The position numbers and the translations under genes were made by a program. A stretch of 5,174 nucleotides of DNA from Actinomycetes bacterium (lineage in GTDB: Bacteria; Actinomycetota; Aquicultoria; CAJVYJ01; JAUVQD01), in the NCBI GenBank assembly GCA_030666075.1, contig DAOUYN010000088.1:1-5174 (forward strand), read 5' to 3'. The notes under the pieces are model-generated. The model was not told the DNA's origin and searched no databases. It saw only the letters and a list, made by a program, of their open reading frames with translations. This document shows positions 1-5,174 of the stretch, piece after piece; within the stretch, counting starts at the first letter, position 1, and each line of letters starts with the position of its first letter.

Positions 1-120
1 TTGCGTGCGCACTCCTGGAGGTTCGCGCCAGGAACTAGCTGTATAAACAAAAACCGCGACGGCCGCTGGGAGCTGGTCTCGACTAACCACCCCGACCCCG
101 GATTAGGGCCGAAACGCTAA
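1..120 (+). CDS. possible C-terminal end of an unknown protein, cut by the window edge
   Basis: Frame 1 of the plus strand is open from the first base to a TAA at 118-120, giving 39 residues that include RDGRWELVSTNHPDPGLGPK. The stop lies 7 bases before the convergent stop of the glycosyltransferase at 128, a spacing typical of two genes meeting tail to tail. I do not recognise the peptide and assign no function. The other two plus frames also stop early (36-38 and 43-45), so a different frame or no gene at all is possible. An open run of 39 codons is not rare by chance at this base composition. An inverted repeat (TCCTGG at 13-18, CCAGGA at 28-33) lies within it. Confidence 0.25.
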   Translation: MRAHSWRFAPGTSCINKNRDGRWELVSTNHPDPGLGPKR

Positions 121-127
121 CGAGCCG
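1..127. other. region beyond the glycosyltransferase stop, with a small inverted repeat and a T-rich tract
   Basis: If the plus-strand reading is not a gene, this is the 3' flank of the glycosyltransferase. A 6-bp stem (13-18 with 28-33, loop of 9) is visible but has no T-run after it on either strand. On the minus strand a T-rich tract (41-56) follows a weak stem, CCG-TCG-CGG extended by two G-T pairs. It might give inefficient transcription termination after the glycosyltransferase, but the stem is too short for a firm terminator call. Confidence 0.25.
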
Positions 128-1324
128 CTACGCCCGCACTCGCGCCGTATCCACGATCTCGCGGACAGCCTCCCTGAATCGGGCGACAAACCGCTCTGGC
201 GCAAAGCGCGTGCTGACCGTCTCTTGAGCCAGGCGCGAGCGCCGGCGGCACTCATCCACTGACATCTCTGTAGCCTCCCGCAACCCTTCCCGCAGCTGAT
301 CGAGGGACGCTTCGCCCAGATCTATCCCGAAATCATCCAGCTCTATGCTGGTGTTGGTGGGGACTAGCGGTATTAAGCCATAACCCATGCTTTCCAAAAC
401 GCCCCGCGACTGCCCTTCGGCGCAAGAGGCCGAGATGACCCAGTCGCACTGCTCGACCAGCTCCTCGAAGCCCCGCTCGCGCATCGGTATATAACCATAG
501 ACATGGATGTTCGGCAGGCGGAGTTCGCGCTCGAAAGCCTGCGCGAATCCGGAAGAAATGCGCTGACAGACATGTAGATGAAGATCGGTCTCGGCAAAGA
601 CCTCCAAGAGCAGATCCAGACCCTTGTGGATATTGCCCGGGCCGCTCCAGAACAAGAAGTGCTGCTTACCCGCCGCGAAATCCTTTTCTTCGTGGCCGGA
701 CCAATCGATGGGGTGGATCGCATTTCCGACATTAAAGACACGCGGGAAGTCAGAGAAACTTTCTTTGCCCTGCTCGCTGCCGAGACAGATGATGCCATCG
801 GAGATACGGTTCGCGTATTCTTCTTTCTCAGAAAGCACTCGATCCGCCGGGAGCGAAATGCCGCGCCGCTCGGCCAGGTCAGCCACCCGCCGCGCCGCCA
901 ACCGGTTATGCTCTTTCCAATACATACAGGAGGCAAAATATATCCTGATCACATCCTCCGGTAGTGCCTGGGATATCCGCTCGAAGTTGTAACTGTGGTG
1001 GCCGATATAGAGATCGTATGGGCGATCAGGAAGCGGGGCTTCAGTATCATTCCACTCGATTACATCGACGCTATAGCCTAGCTCATTGAGCGCCCGCGGG
1101 ATCTGCTCGGCTTTGCTCATTTTGATCAGCTCGCGGTCTCTCTCCCCGGGCGGCAGTAATAGCGGCAACCGGACATAGGTCACCAAAGCTCTTTTGTCGG
1201 GAGGATCGATGCAAAACTCAGTGAAATCACGGACTATCGCCGGCGGATCCGTCTCCCCGGCTGTTTCAATAGGGGGCGGCACGAGCGGCGCGAACCATGC
1301 TCTTATCTTCTTGATCACTGACAT
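128..1324 (-). CDS. glycosyltransferase, GT-B fold, family 4-like
   Basis: The 398-residue protein is a predicted retaining GT-B enzyme that would move a sugar from a nucleotide-sugar donor to a surface glycan, glycolipid or protein acceptor; donor and acceptor cannot be read. The N-terminal half (about residues 45-200) carries the acceptor-side pattern, with ALVTYVRLPLLLP, then LNELGYSVDVIEW and YDLYIGHHSYNF. The C-terminal half has the donor-side signature FLFWSGPGNIHKGLDLLLEV (about 224-242, likely phosphate-contacting Lys234). It also has the family's E-x7-E motif, EGQSRGVLE, with Glu303 and Glu311. No signal peptide or membrane span is seen, so it should be cytoplasmic or membrane-associated. 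I chose the ATG at 1324 (MSVIKKIRAWF) because upstream in-frame starts run into the tRNA gene; a GTG at 1351 is the alternative. Neither has a strong Shine-Dalgarno sequence. It begins 56 bases after the tRNA and may share its transcript. Confidence 0.88.
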   Translation of the reverse strand: MSVIKKIRAWFAPLVPPPIETAGETDPPAIVRDFTEFCIDPPDKRALVTYVRLPLLLPPGERDRELIKMSKAEQIPRALNELGYSVDVIEWNDTEAPLPDRPYDLYIGHHSYNFERISQALPEDVIRIYFASCMYWKEHNRLAARRVADLAERRGISLPADRVLSEKEEYANRISDGIICLGSEQGKESFSDFPRVFNVGNAIHPIDWSGHEEKDFAAGKQHFLFWSGPGNIHKGLDLLLEVFAETDLHLHVCQRISSGFAQAFERELRLPNIHVYGYIPMRERGFEELVEQCDWVISASCAEGQSRGVLESMGYGLIPLVPTNTSIELDDFGIDLGEASLDQLREGLREATEMSVDECRRRSRLAQETVSTRFAPERFVARFREAVREIVDTARVRA

Positions 1325-1380
1325 GGCTGCCAAATTTCTTTTTACGTTCACTAACGGTCCCACGTCAACCAAATGTTTTG

Positions 1381-1464
<84 letters not shown>

Positions 1465-1468
1465 CGAT

Positions 1469-1500
1469 AAAAAACAAAGTGCCCTTCGGCCGCGGCTTTG
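1469..1500 (-). terminator. imperfect terminator-like hairpin between the regulator gene and the tRNA
   Basis: On the minus strand CAAAG (1500-1496) pairs with CTTTG (1479-1475), with an inner GCC-GAAG-GGC hairpin separated by an asymmetric internal loop. Six T residues (1474-1469) follow directly. This resembles an intrinsic terminator for transcription coming from the regulator gene. It lies only 5 bases from the tRNA and downstream of the tRNA's probable promoter, which argues against strong termination. It could instead be a fortuitous tRNA leader structure. Confidence 0.3.
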
Positions 1501-1525
1501 AAACCAGCGGTGCAGAGCGGACATG

Positions 1526-1534
1526 ATTATATCA
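1526..1534 (-). promoter_or_regulatory. extended -10 promoter, probably for tRNA-Leu
   Basis: The minus strand reads TGATATAAT, a perfect TATAAT -10 hexamer (1531-1526) preceded by TG one base away (1534-1533), which is the extended -10 element. No good -35 match is found at 16-18 bases spacing, as is common for extended -10 promoters. The predicted start near 1519 gives a leader of about 55 bases before the mature tRNA 5' end. The element sits just after the stop of the regulator gene. Confidence 0.55.
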
Positions 1535-1555
1535 GAAGCGCCAGGGTGATGGAGA

Positions 1556-2134
1556 TCAGTGGGCGCCTTGTAGGTCGCCTTTTAGGAAAAGAATCGCTGC
1601 CTCAGTGCGGCTGAAGAGATCCAACTTCCTCAAGATGTTGCTGATATGGTATTTGACGGTCCTCTCGGTGATGTTCATATCGAAACTGATCTGGCGGTTG
1701 GAGAGGCCGTCGGCCACGAGCTTTAGGATCTGATTCTCTCGACCGGTCAGGCTCTTGAGCGCCTCGACCTTCGAATGGATATGTTCGACAAGACGGCTTT
1801 CGCCGCCGGCATTGATGACCGCGCCGACCAACTTGCCTAAACTGTCGTCGTAGCTCAGGTAGCTGGTCTCAGCTCCTTGTCCGGGCTCGTCCGCCCGAGT
1901 CACGACCATCGATAGGTTTTTGTCCTGTTTGCGGTCTTTCGGCAACATACCATTCAATTCCGGCAAACTGGTATTGAGCACCAACACATCCGGTTTGAGT
2001 TCTTCGATCTTTTTGACCGTGTCGGGGCCGGTCTCAGCATGACCGATGACCGAGATCCCGTCTTGAATTGAGAGTATTTTTCCGAGAGCCTGTCTGAGAA
2101 GACGACTTTCGTGTGCCAAGAGGACTGTTACCAA
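1556..2134 (-). CDS. LuxR/NarL-family regulator with a degenerate (probably non-phosphorylatable) receiver
   Basis: The 192-residue protein is a predicted cytoplasmic DNA-binding regulator. Residues 1-110 follow the NarL-type receiver layout (MVTVLLAHESRLLRQAL at the start, PDVLVLNTSLPELNG at 49-62). The usual acidic pair is His8-Glu9, the phosphorylated Asp is Asn54, and the conserved Lys appears replaced by Tyr95; only the switch Thr79 remains. Residues 129-183 are an intact LuxR-type helix-turn-helix: LTGRENQILKLVADGLSNRQI, then TERTVKYHISNILRKL. I chose the TTG at 2134 because AGGAGGG (2147-2141) lies six bases upstream; the ATG at 2182 has no such site and would add 16 unlikely residues overlapping the tandem repeats. 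No sensor kinase is visible. It follows the transporter operon by 101 bases on the same strand and may be co-transcribed or use its own promoter. Its targets are unknown. Confidence 0.88.
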   Translation of the reverse strand: MVTVLLAHESRLLRQALGKILSIQDGISVIGHAETGPDTVKKIEELKPDVLVLNTSLPELNGMLPKDRKQDKNLSMVVTRADEPGQGAETSYLSYDDSLGKLVGAVINAGGESRLVEHIHSKVEALKSLTGRENQILKLVADGLSNRQISFDMNITERTVKYHISNILRKLDLFSRTEAAILFLKGDLQGAH

Positions 2135-2140
2135 GGAAGA

Positions 2141-2147
2141 CCCTCCT
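2141..2147 (-). promoter_or_regulatory. ribosome binding site that fixes the TTG start of the regulator
   Basis: The minus strand reads GAGGAGGGTCTTCC and then TTG. The AGGAGGG core lies six bases before the TTG at 2134, an optimal spacing, and decides in favour of this start over the upstream ATG at 2182. Confidence 0.8.
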
Positions 2148-2158
2148 CGTTTTCTTCT

Positions 2159-2184
2159 TTGCCGCTCAAGTTTGCCACTCAAGT
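2159..2184 (-). repeat. two tandem 13-bp repeats in the regulator leader
   Basis: On the minus strand ACTTGAGTGGCAA (2184-2172) is followed immediately by ACTTGAGCGGCAA (2171-2159), a 12 of 13 match. The repeats directly follow the possible -10 box and end 11 bases before the Shine-Dalgarno sequence. The CTTGAG core recurs in inverted orientation at 2210-2215, and a degenerate direct copy (TTTGAG) lies at 2240-2235 by the transporter stop. The arrangement suggests protein-binding half-sites, perhaps for autoregulation; this is inference. Confidence 0.7.
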
Positions 2185-2190
2185 CTTATA
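2185..2190 (-). promoter_or_regulatory. possible -10 box for the regulator gene
   Basis: TATAAG on the minus strand matches five of six bases of the -10 consensus and abuts the tandem repeats. No convincing -35 hexamer is found at the usual distance; that position (about 2208-2213) overlaps the inverted CTTGAG copy. A start near 2178 would put the repeats in the transcript leader. The gene could alternatively be read only from the transporter operon, since no clear terminator separates them. Confidence 0.35.
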
Positions 2191-2235
2191 TCGGCGGTGA
2201 CCGGGAAATCTTGAGAGAAAAGAGGAGGTGTTAAC

Positions 2236-2895
2236 TCAAATTACCGGTTGTTTTTCCGACAAGCTGCCAGCGCTCAAAAACAAACTGCGGGTTGCTCTCT
2301 CTGCCAGGGCATTATTGTGACTGATCGCGAAAACGGCGCGCTCTTGGGCGGCCTCCTCGATCAGCCTGATGATGCCGGCCGCGGCTATCGGATCGAGCGA
2401 AGATGTGGGCTCGTCCAACACCAAGAGTTGGGGCCCGGTCGAAAGGGCCCGGGCCAGAGCGACTCGCTGGCATTCTCCGGCGCTCAGTTGCCGCGCGCGC
2501 CGTTTTAAGAACCTGCGAGAGAGTCCTACTCTTTCCAAAAGCTCCCCGGCGTTCGCGCCGCCTCCCGCTATCAACGCCGGTTCAACGACGATCTGCTCGA
2601 CGGTCAAGCGGGGACTCAAAGAGCGAAGGGGATTTTGAAAGACGATCTGACGCTTACCCGCCAAACGCCTGATATCGGCGCTGCCATCGAGCGGACGGCC
2701 TTCCCATAAGACCTGCCCGGATGTCGGGCGGCTTAGCCCGACTAAGAGTCGTGCCAGCGTCGATTTTCCCGCGCCGCTCGGGCCCGACAGAGTGACAAAC
2801 TCGCCAACGGAGAGAGCCAGCGTGACCCCGTCCAATACCACCTCTTGGCCATAGGTCTTCGTCACAGCTTCGAGAGCCGTCAGGGGCTCATTCAT
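2236..2895 (-). CDS. ABC transporter ATPase, DppF/NikE type, compact
   Basis: This 219-residue nucleotide-binding subunit should power import with the DppD-type partner, on the cytoplasmic face of the two permeases. Seen in order are Walker A GPSGAGKS (38-45), the Q-loop VFQNP (Gln87) followed by SLSPRLTVEQ as in DppF/OppF proteins, signature LSAGE (137-141), Walker B LLVLDEP (157-163, catalytic Glu162), D-loop SSLD and switch His193. The signature departs from LSGGQ by Ala at the third position and Glu at the fifth. The protein stops soon after the switch region, so it lacks the C-terminal oligopeptide/dipeptide extension of DppF and OppF (usually over 300 residues) and is nearer to NikE or CntF in size. 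The ATG overlaps the end of the upstream ATPase gene by 8 bases (ATGAATGA), with GGAAGAAGAAG ahead as a weak ribosome site. Substrate unknown. Confidence 0.9.
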   Translation of the reverse strand: MNEPLTALEAVTKTYGQEVVLDGVTLALSVGEFVTLSGPSGAGKSTLARLLVGLSRPTSGQVLWEGRPLDGSADIRRLAGKRQIVFQNPLRSLSPRLTVEQIVVEPALIAGGGANAGELLERVGLSRRFLKRRARQLSAGECQRVALARALSTGPQLLVLDEPTSSLDPIAAAGIIRLIEEAAQERAVFAISHNNALAERATRSLFLSAGSLSEKQPVI

Positions 2896-3685
2896 GTACG
2901 ACTTCTTCTTCCACCAGTCCGGCGGCCGCTACCAGCTCCACTGTATAGGGCTGCGTTGGACGCCTGAGAATGTCTCTTACCGGACCGGCCTCGACGACTT
3001 GGCCCCGTCTCAAGACCACTGCCTCATCGGTCAACTCGCGGGCCAAAGCCAGATCGTGGGTGATAAGCAGCAATGAGAAGCTCGCCTCGGCTTGGAGCTC
3101 TTCAAAAACAGCGATTTGGTCTCGGGCGGTCGTCGGGTCGAGCGCCGAGAATGGTTCGTCGGCTATGAGCAATGCCGGTCCCAACGAAAGGGCCTTGGCT
3201 ATCAAAACCCTTTGCGCCATGCCGCCGCTCAACTCGTGCGGGTAAAGCCGCCGAGTTTCCTTGCTCAAGCCGACGCGCTCCAACCATCTAACAGCCGCCT
3301 CTCGGGCCGGACCTCTAGCCAGCCCCCCGCGCAGGCGAAGCACCTCGCTAAGGGCCGTACCGACCCTCATCGTCGGGTCCAGGGCCGCCTTGGGGTCTTG
3401 CGGCATGTATACCAGTTCCCGACCCCGCAGATGGCGATAGTCGGCAGCCGGAAGTGAATCCAGTCGCCTATCGCCAAAACGGATCTCCCCGGTCATCGCC
3501 CCCGGCCACAGCCCCATGACCGCCAGCGCCAGCGATGTCTTGCCGGCGCCCGATTCCCCGATCAAGGAAACGCTCGCGCCAGGACCAACGGTCAAGTCGA
3601 CCGCACTGACTATGGTCTCGCCGCCCGGGACCATCAGCGATACCTCCTTGAGGATCAGTTTATTCATTGAGTTCCCACGCGTCAC
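2888..3685 (-). CDS. ABC transporter ATPase, DppD/NikD type
   Basis: This 265-residue protein is the first of the two ATPases of the importer. It shows Walker A GESGAGKT (43-50), Q-loop MPQDP (Gln96) followed by ALDPTMRVG, YPHELSGGMAQRV with signature LSGGM (152-156, the DppD-style Met), Walker B ALLIADEP (171-178, Glu177), D-loop SALD and switch His210. The tail has RRPTQPYTVELV (241-252), the truncated form of the DppD/OppD HPYT motif. The protein ends shortly after, shorter than DppD (about 330) and close to NikD (about 254). The start is uncertain. GTG at 3685 has AGGAGAAGG well placed upstream. ATG at 3667 (MNKLILKEVSL) fits the family's usual N-terminus and gives an 8-base overlap with the preceding permease, like the other junctions. 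All catalytic residues are present. Confidence 0.92.
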   Translation of the reverse strand: MTRGNSMNKLILKEVSLMVPGGETIVSAVDLTVGPGASVSLIGESGAGKTSLALAVMGLWPGAMTGEIRFGDRRLDSLPAADYRHLRGRELVYMPQDPKAALDPTMRVGTALSEVLRLRGGLARGPAREAAVRWLERVGLSKETRRLYPHELSGGMAQRVLIAKALSLGPALLIADEPFSALDPTTARDQIAVFEELQAEASFSLLLITHDLALARELTDEAVVLRRGQVVEAGPVRDILRRPTQPYTVELVAAAGLVEEEVVHE

Positions 3686-4487
3686 GCAGACCTTCTCCTA
3701 TAAGGTTGAAGCCCAGGCAAGCCAAGACGATGGCGGCGCCGGGCGCGATGAGGACCCAGGGCGCACTCGCAAAGACTACCTGGGCCTCGCTGATCATCAT
3801 CCCCCAGGAAGGCTGGGGAGCCTGGACGCCAAACCCTAGAAAACTTAAGGTCGCTTCGGTCAAGATGGCCGTACCGATACCCATCACGGCGAAGACGGCC
3901 ACCGGAGCGGCTGTGCCGGGTAGGATGTGGCGGCGCATCACGTACCAAGGCGTCCCGCCGGCCACCCTGACGGCGGCGACATAGTCCTTCCCTGCCTCAT
4001 CGATGACTCCCGCCCGGACCACCCTGGCTATCTGAGGCCAGCCCAGTAAAGCCATGACAAGAAATATGTTCCAAAGACCCGGCCCGACGACCGCCATCAA
4101 GGCCACGGCCCCCAGGACAAAAGGAAAAGCCAATAAGATGTCGATCAGGCGGCTGATGACAGTATCGACGGCCCCACCCACATAGCCGGCGGTCACACCG
4201 ATCGGCAGGCCGATCGCGACCATGGCCGCTACCGCCGCCACCGAGACCGTCAATGAAAGCCGCCCGGCATGGAGGAGCCGCACCAGAATATCGCGCCCGA
4301 GACGATCGGTTCCCAACCAATGTTCTGCCGACGGCGCCGAAAGGAACGCCCTCTGGTCCTGACTGATAGGATCGGCTCCACTGAATAGGAGGATCGCCAG
4401 CGAGGCCGCGGCTAAGAGTCCGACGATCAATAGGCCGAGACGCAGCCGTCCCGGCAAGCGAACGACTTTATTCATAAGCTCAGGCAT
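3660..4487 (-). CDS. ABC transporter permease, DppC/NikC type
   Basis: This 275-residue integral membrane protein is one half of the translocation pore. A first hydrophobic segment (about 17-36) is followed by the DppC-family landmark HWLGTDRLGRDILVRLLHAG (56-75). Further spans lie at about 79-102, 114-134, 139-157, 195-218 and 243-264. The cytoplasmic EAA loop that docks on the ATPases is DYVAAVRVAGGTPWYVMRRH (168-187). The motif TEATLSFLGFGVQAPQPSWG (210-229) and the tail NLIGEGLRDAWE are diagnostic of this subfamily. Length equals that of NikC and is slightly below DppC. The ATG at 4487 follows GGAAGGGG by seven bases and overlaps the upstream permease stop by 8 bases (ATGCCTGA); an internal ATG at 4475 is less likely. 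Substrate is not determined by the sequence. Confidence 0.93.
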   Translation of the reverse strand: MPELMNKVVRLPGRLRLGLLIVGLLAAASLAILLFSGADPISQDQRAFLSAPSAEHWLGTDRLGRDILVRLLHAGRLSLTVSVAAVAAMVAIGLPIGVTAGYVGGAVDTVISRLIDILLAFPFVLGAVALMAVVGPGLWNIFLVMALLGWPQIARVVRAGVIDEAGKDYVAAVRVAGGTPWYVMRRHILPGTAAPVAVFAVMGIGTAILTEATLSFLGFGVQAPQPSWGMMISEAQVVFASAPWVLIAPGAAIVLACLGFNLIGEGLRDAWELNE

Positions 4488-5174
4488 CGAAGCGCCCCTT
4501 CCCGGCCAGGCGGGCCCGGGGGTTAATTAAACCCTGAATGATATCGACGCCTAGATTGACCAGGACGAATACAAACGACAAGGTCAATGTCGCCCCGATG
4601 ATGAGCGGCCGATCGCGCTGGGCCACAGCTGTATAGAGGCGCCGGCCCAAGCCCGGCCAATCAAAGACATATTCGGTCGCTACGGCGCTCCCGATCAATA
4701 ACCCGAAATGGAGCCCGGCCAGCGCCAGGATAGGCGGGAGCGCGTTGCGCAAAGCGTGGGCGAAGACGATACGCCCTGCCGGGAGGCCATCCGCTCTCGC
4801 GGCGCGCACATAATCCGAATCGAGCACTTCCAGCATGGAACTGCGGGTAACCCGGCTCAGGTAGGCGGCGGCTATCAGCGCCATCACAGTCGCCGGCATG
4901 ATGTGGTAGGCCAGCCCCCCGCCGCCGTACCCGCCGACCGGGAACCAGGATAACCGGATAGCAAAACCGAGTTGAAAGAATAGACCGAGCAAGAAGACCG
5001 GCATGGCGACCAGGAGCGTCGCTATGACAAATGAGAGCCGATCGATCCACGTATCTCGATAGACGGCCGCGAGGATACCGGCGGGGATGGCCAGGGCCAG
5101 CTCCAGAAGAAGGGCCAGAAAAGCCAGGCTCAAAGATGGCGGCAAGGTCCGGGCGATGATCTCGCTGACCGGCT
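4480..5174 (-). CDS. ABC transporter permease, DppB/NikB type, N-terminus cut by the window edge
   Basis: The frame stays open from the TGA at 4480 to the window end, giving 230 residues; I count from the Pro codon at 5172. The first residues, PVSEIIARTLPPSLSLAF, match the segment that follows the periplasmic loop in DppB proteins. The first membrane span and roughly 80-90 N-terminal residues therefore lie outside. A TTG at 5145 is not a genuine start. Several hydrophobic spans follow. The EAA loop is DYVRAARADGLPAGRIVFAH (120-139), and the family landmarks FDWPGLGRRLYTAVAQRDRP (170-189) and VLVNLGVDIIQGLINPRAR close the protein. It would pair with the DppC-type permease to form the pore. The solute-binding protein gene often precedes this one and may be beyond 5174. 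Confidence 0.92.
   Translation of the reverse strand, partial: PVSEIIARTLPPSLSLAFLALLLELALAIPAGILAAVYRDTWIDRLSFVIATLLVAMPVFLLGLFFQLGFAIRLSWFPVGGYGGGGLAYHIMPATVMALIAAAYLSRVTRSSMLEVLDSDYVRAARADGLPAGRIVFAHALRNALPPILALAGLHFGLLIGSAVATEYVFDWPGLGRRLYTAVAQRDRPLIIGATLTLSFVFVLVNLGVDIIQGLINPRARLAGKGRFDA

Noticed and set aside
13..33. Inverted repeat TCCTGG/CCAGGA as an intrinsic terminator
   Set aside because: No T-run follows the stem on either strand and the loop is nine bases, so it is left as a minor inverted repeat.
578..992. Plus-strand open frames of 122-128 codons opposite the glycosyltransferase
   Set aside because: They are complementary shadows of a gene with clear family motifs, and their translations show no recognisable domain.
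1339..1368. Promoter for the glycosyltransferase (TTGACG, 18 bases, TAAAAA)
   Set aside because: The -10 matches only four of six bases and the predicted start lies about eight bases from the ATG; too weak to list as a feature.
2135..2182. ATG at 2182 as start of the LuxR-type regulator
   Set aside because: It lies inside the tandem repeats, lacks a ribosome site and adds 16 basic residues before the normal first strand of the receiver; the TTG at 2134 has an optimal AGGAGGG.
2221..2250. AGAGGAGGTG on the plus strand, a perfect Shine-Dalgarno sequence
   Set aside because: No start codon lies at a workable distance; the next in-frame candidate is a TTG 17 bases away, and the frame that follows is the antisense shadow of the DppF-type ATPase gene.

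Overview
The window is a moderately GC-rich bacterial chromosome segment in which every well-supported gene lies on the minus strand, so the biological order runs from position 5174 down to 1. The tRNA gene does not encode its CCA end, Shine-Dalgarno motifs of the AGGAGG type are present, and GTG and TTG start codons are used. This fits a Gram-positive-like lineage such as Actinomycetota or Chloroflexota, but nothing in the window fixes the taxon and I leave it open.

From 5174 to 2236 lies a compact four-gene block encoding an ABC importer of the peptide/nickel (Dpp/Opp/Nik) class. It comprises a DppB-type permease cut by the window edge, a DppC-type permease, a DppD-type ATPase and a short DppF-type ATPase. 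Adjacent genes overlap by a few bases, as expected for a translationally coupled operon. The solute-binding protein is not in the window and may lie beyond 5174. Substrate cannot be read from the sequence: peptides, nickel or a metal-chelator complex are all possible, and the short second ATPase resembles Nik/Cnt systems in length.

From 2235 to 1556 lies a regulatory unit. A 101-base spacer holds a possible -10 box, two tandem 13-base repeats and an inverted copy of their CTTGAG core. It leads, through a strong Shine-Dalgarno sequence and a TTG start, into a LuxR/NarL-type regulator. Its receiver domain has lost the phosphorylatable aspartate (Asn in its place), the acidic pair (His-Glu) and the lysine, while the DNA-binding domain looks intact. 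It is therefore probably a phosphorylation-independent regulator. This is the most interesting element of the window.

From 1555 to 1 there is a tRNA-Leu(GAG) gene with an extended -10 promoter upstream, then a family-4-type glycosyltransferase starting 56 bases after the tRNA. A short intergenic or partial-gene stretch lies at the left edge. The glycosyltransferase probably acts in cell-surface glycan or glycolipid synthesis and has no evident link to the transporter. I see no insertion sequence, CRISPR array or phage gene. Apart from the unusual regulator and its repeat-bearing leader, the region looks like ordinary chromosomal content.
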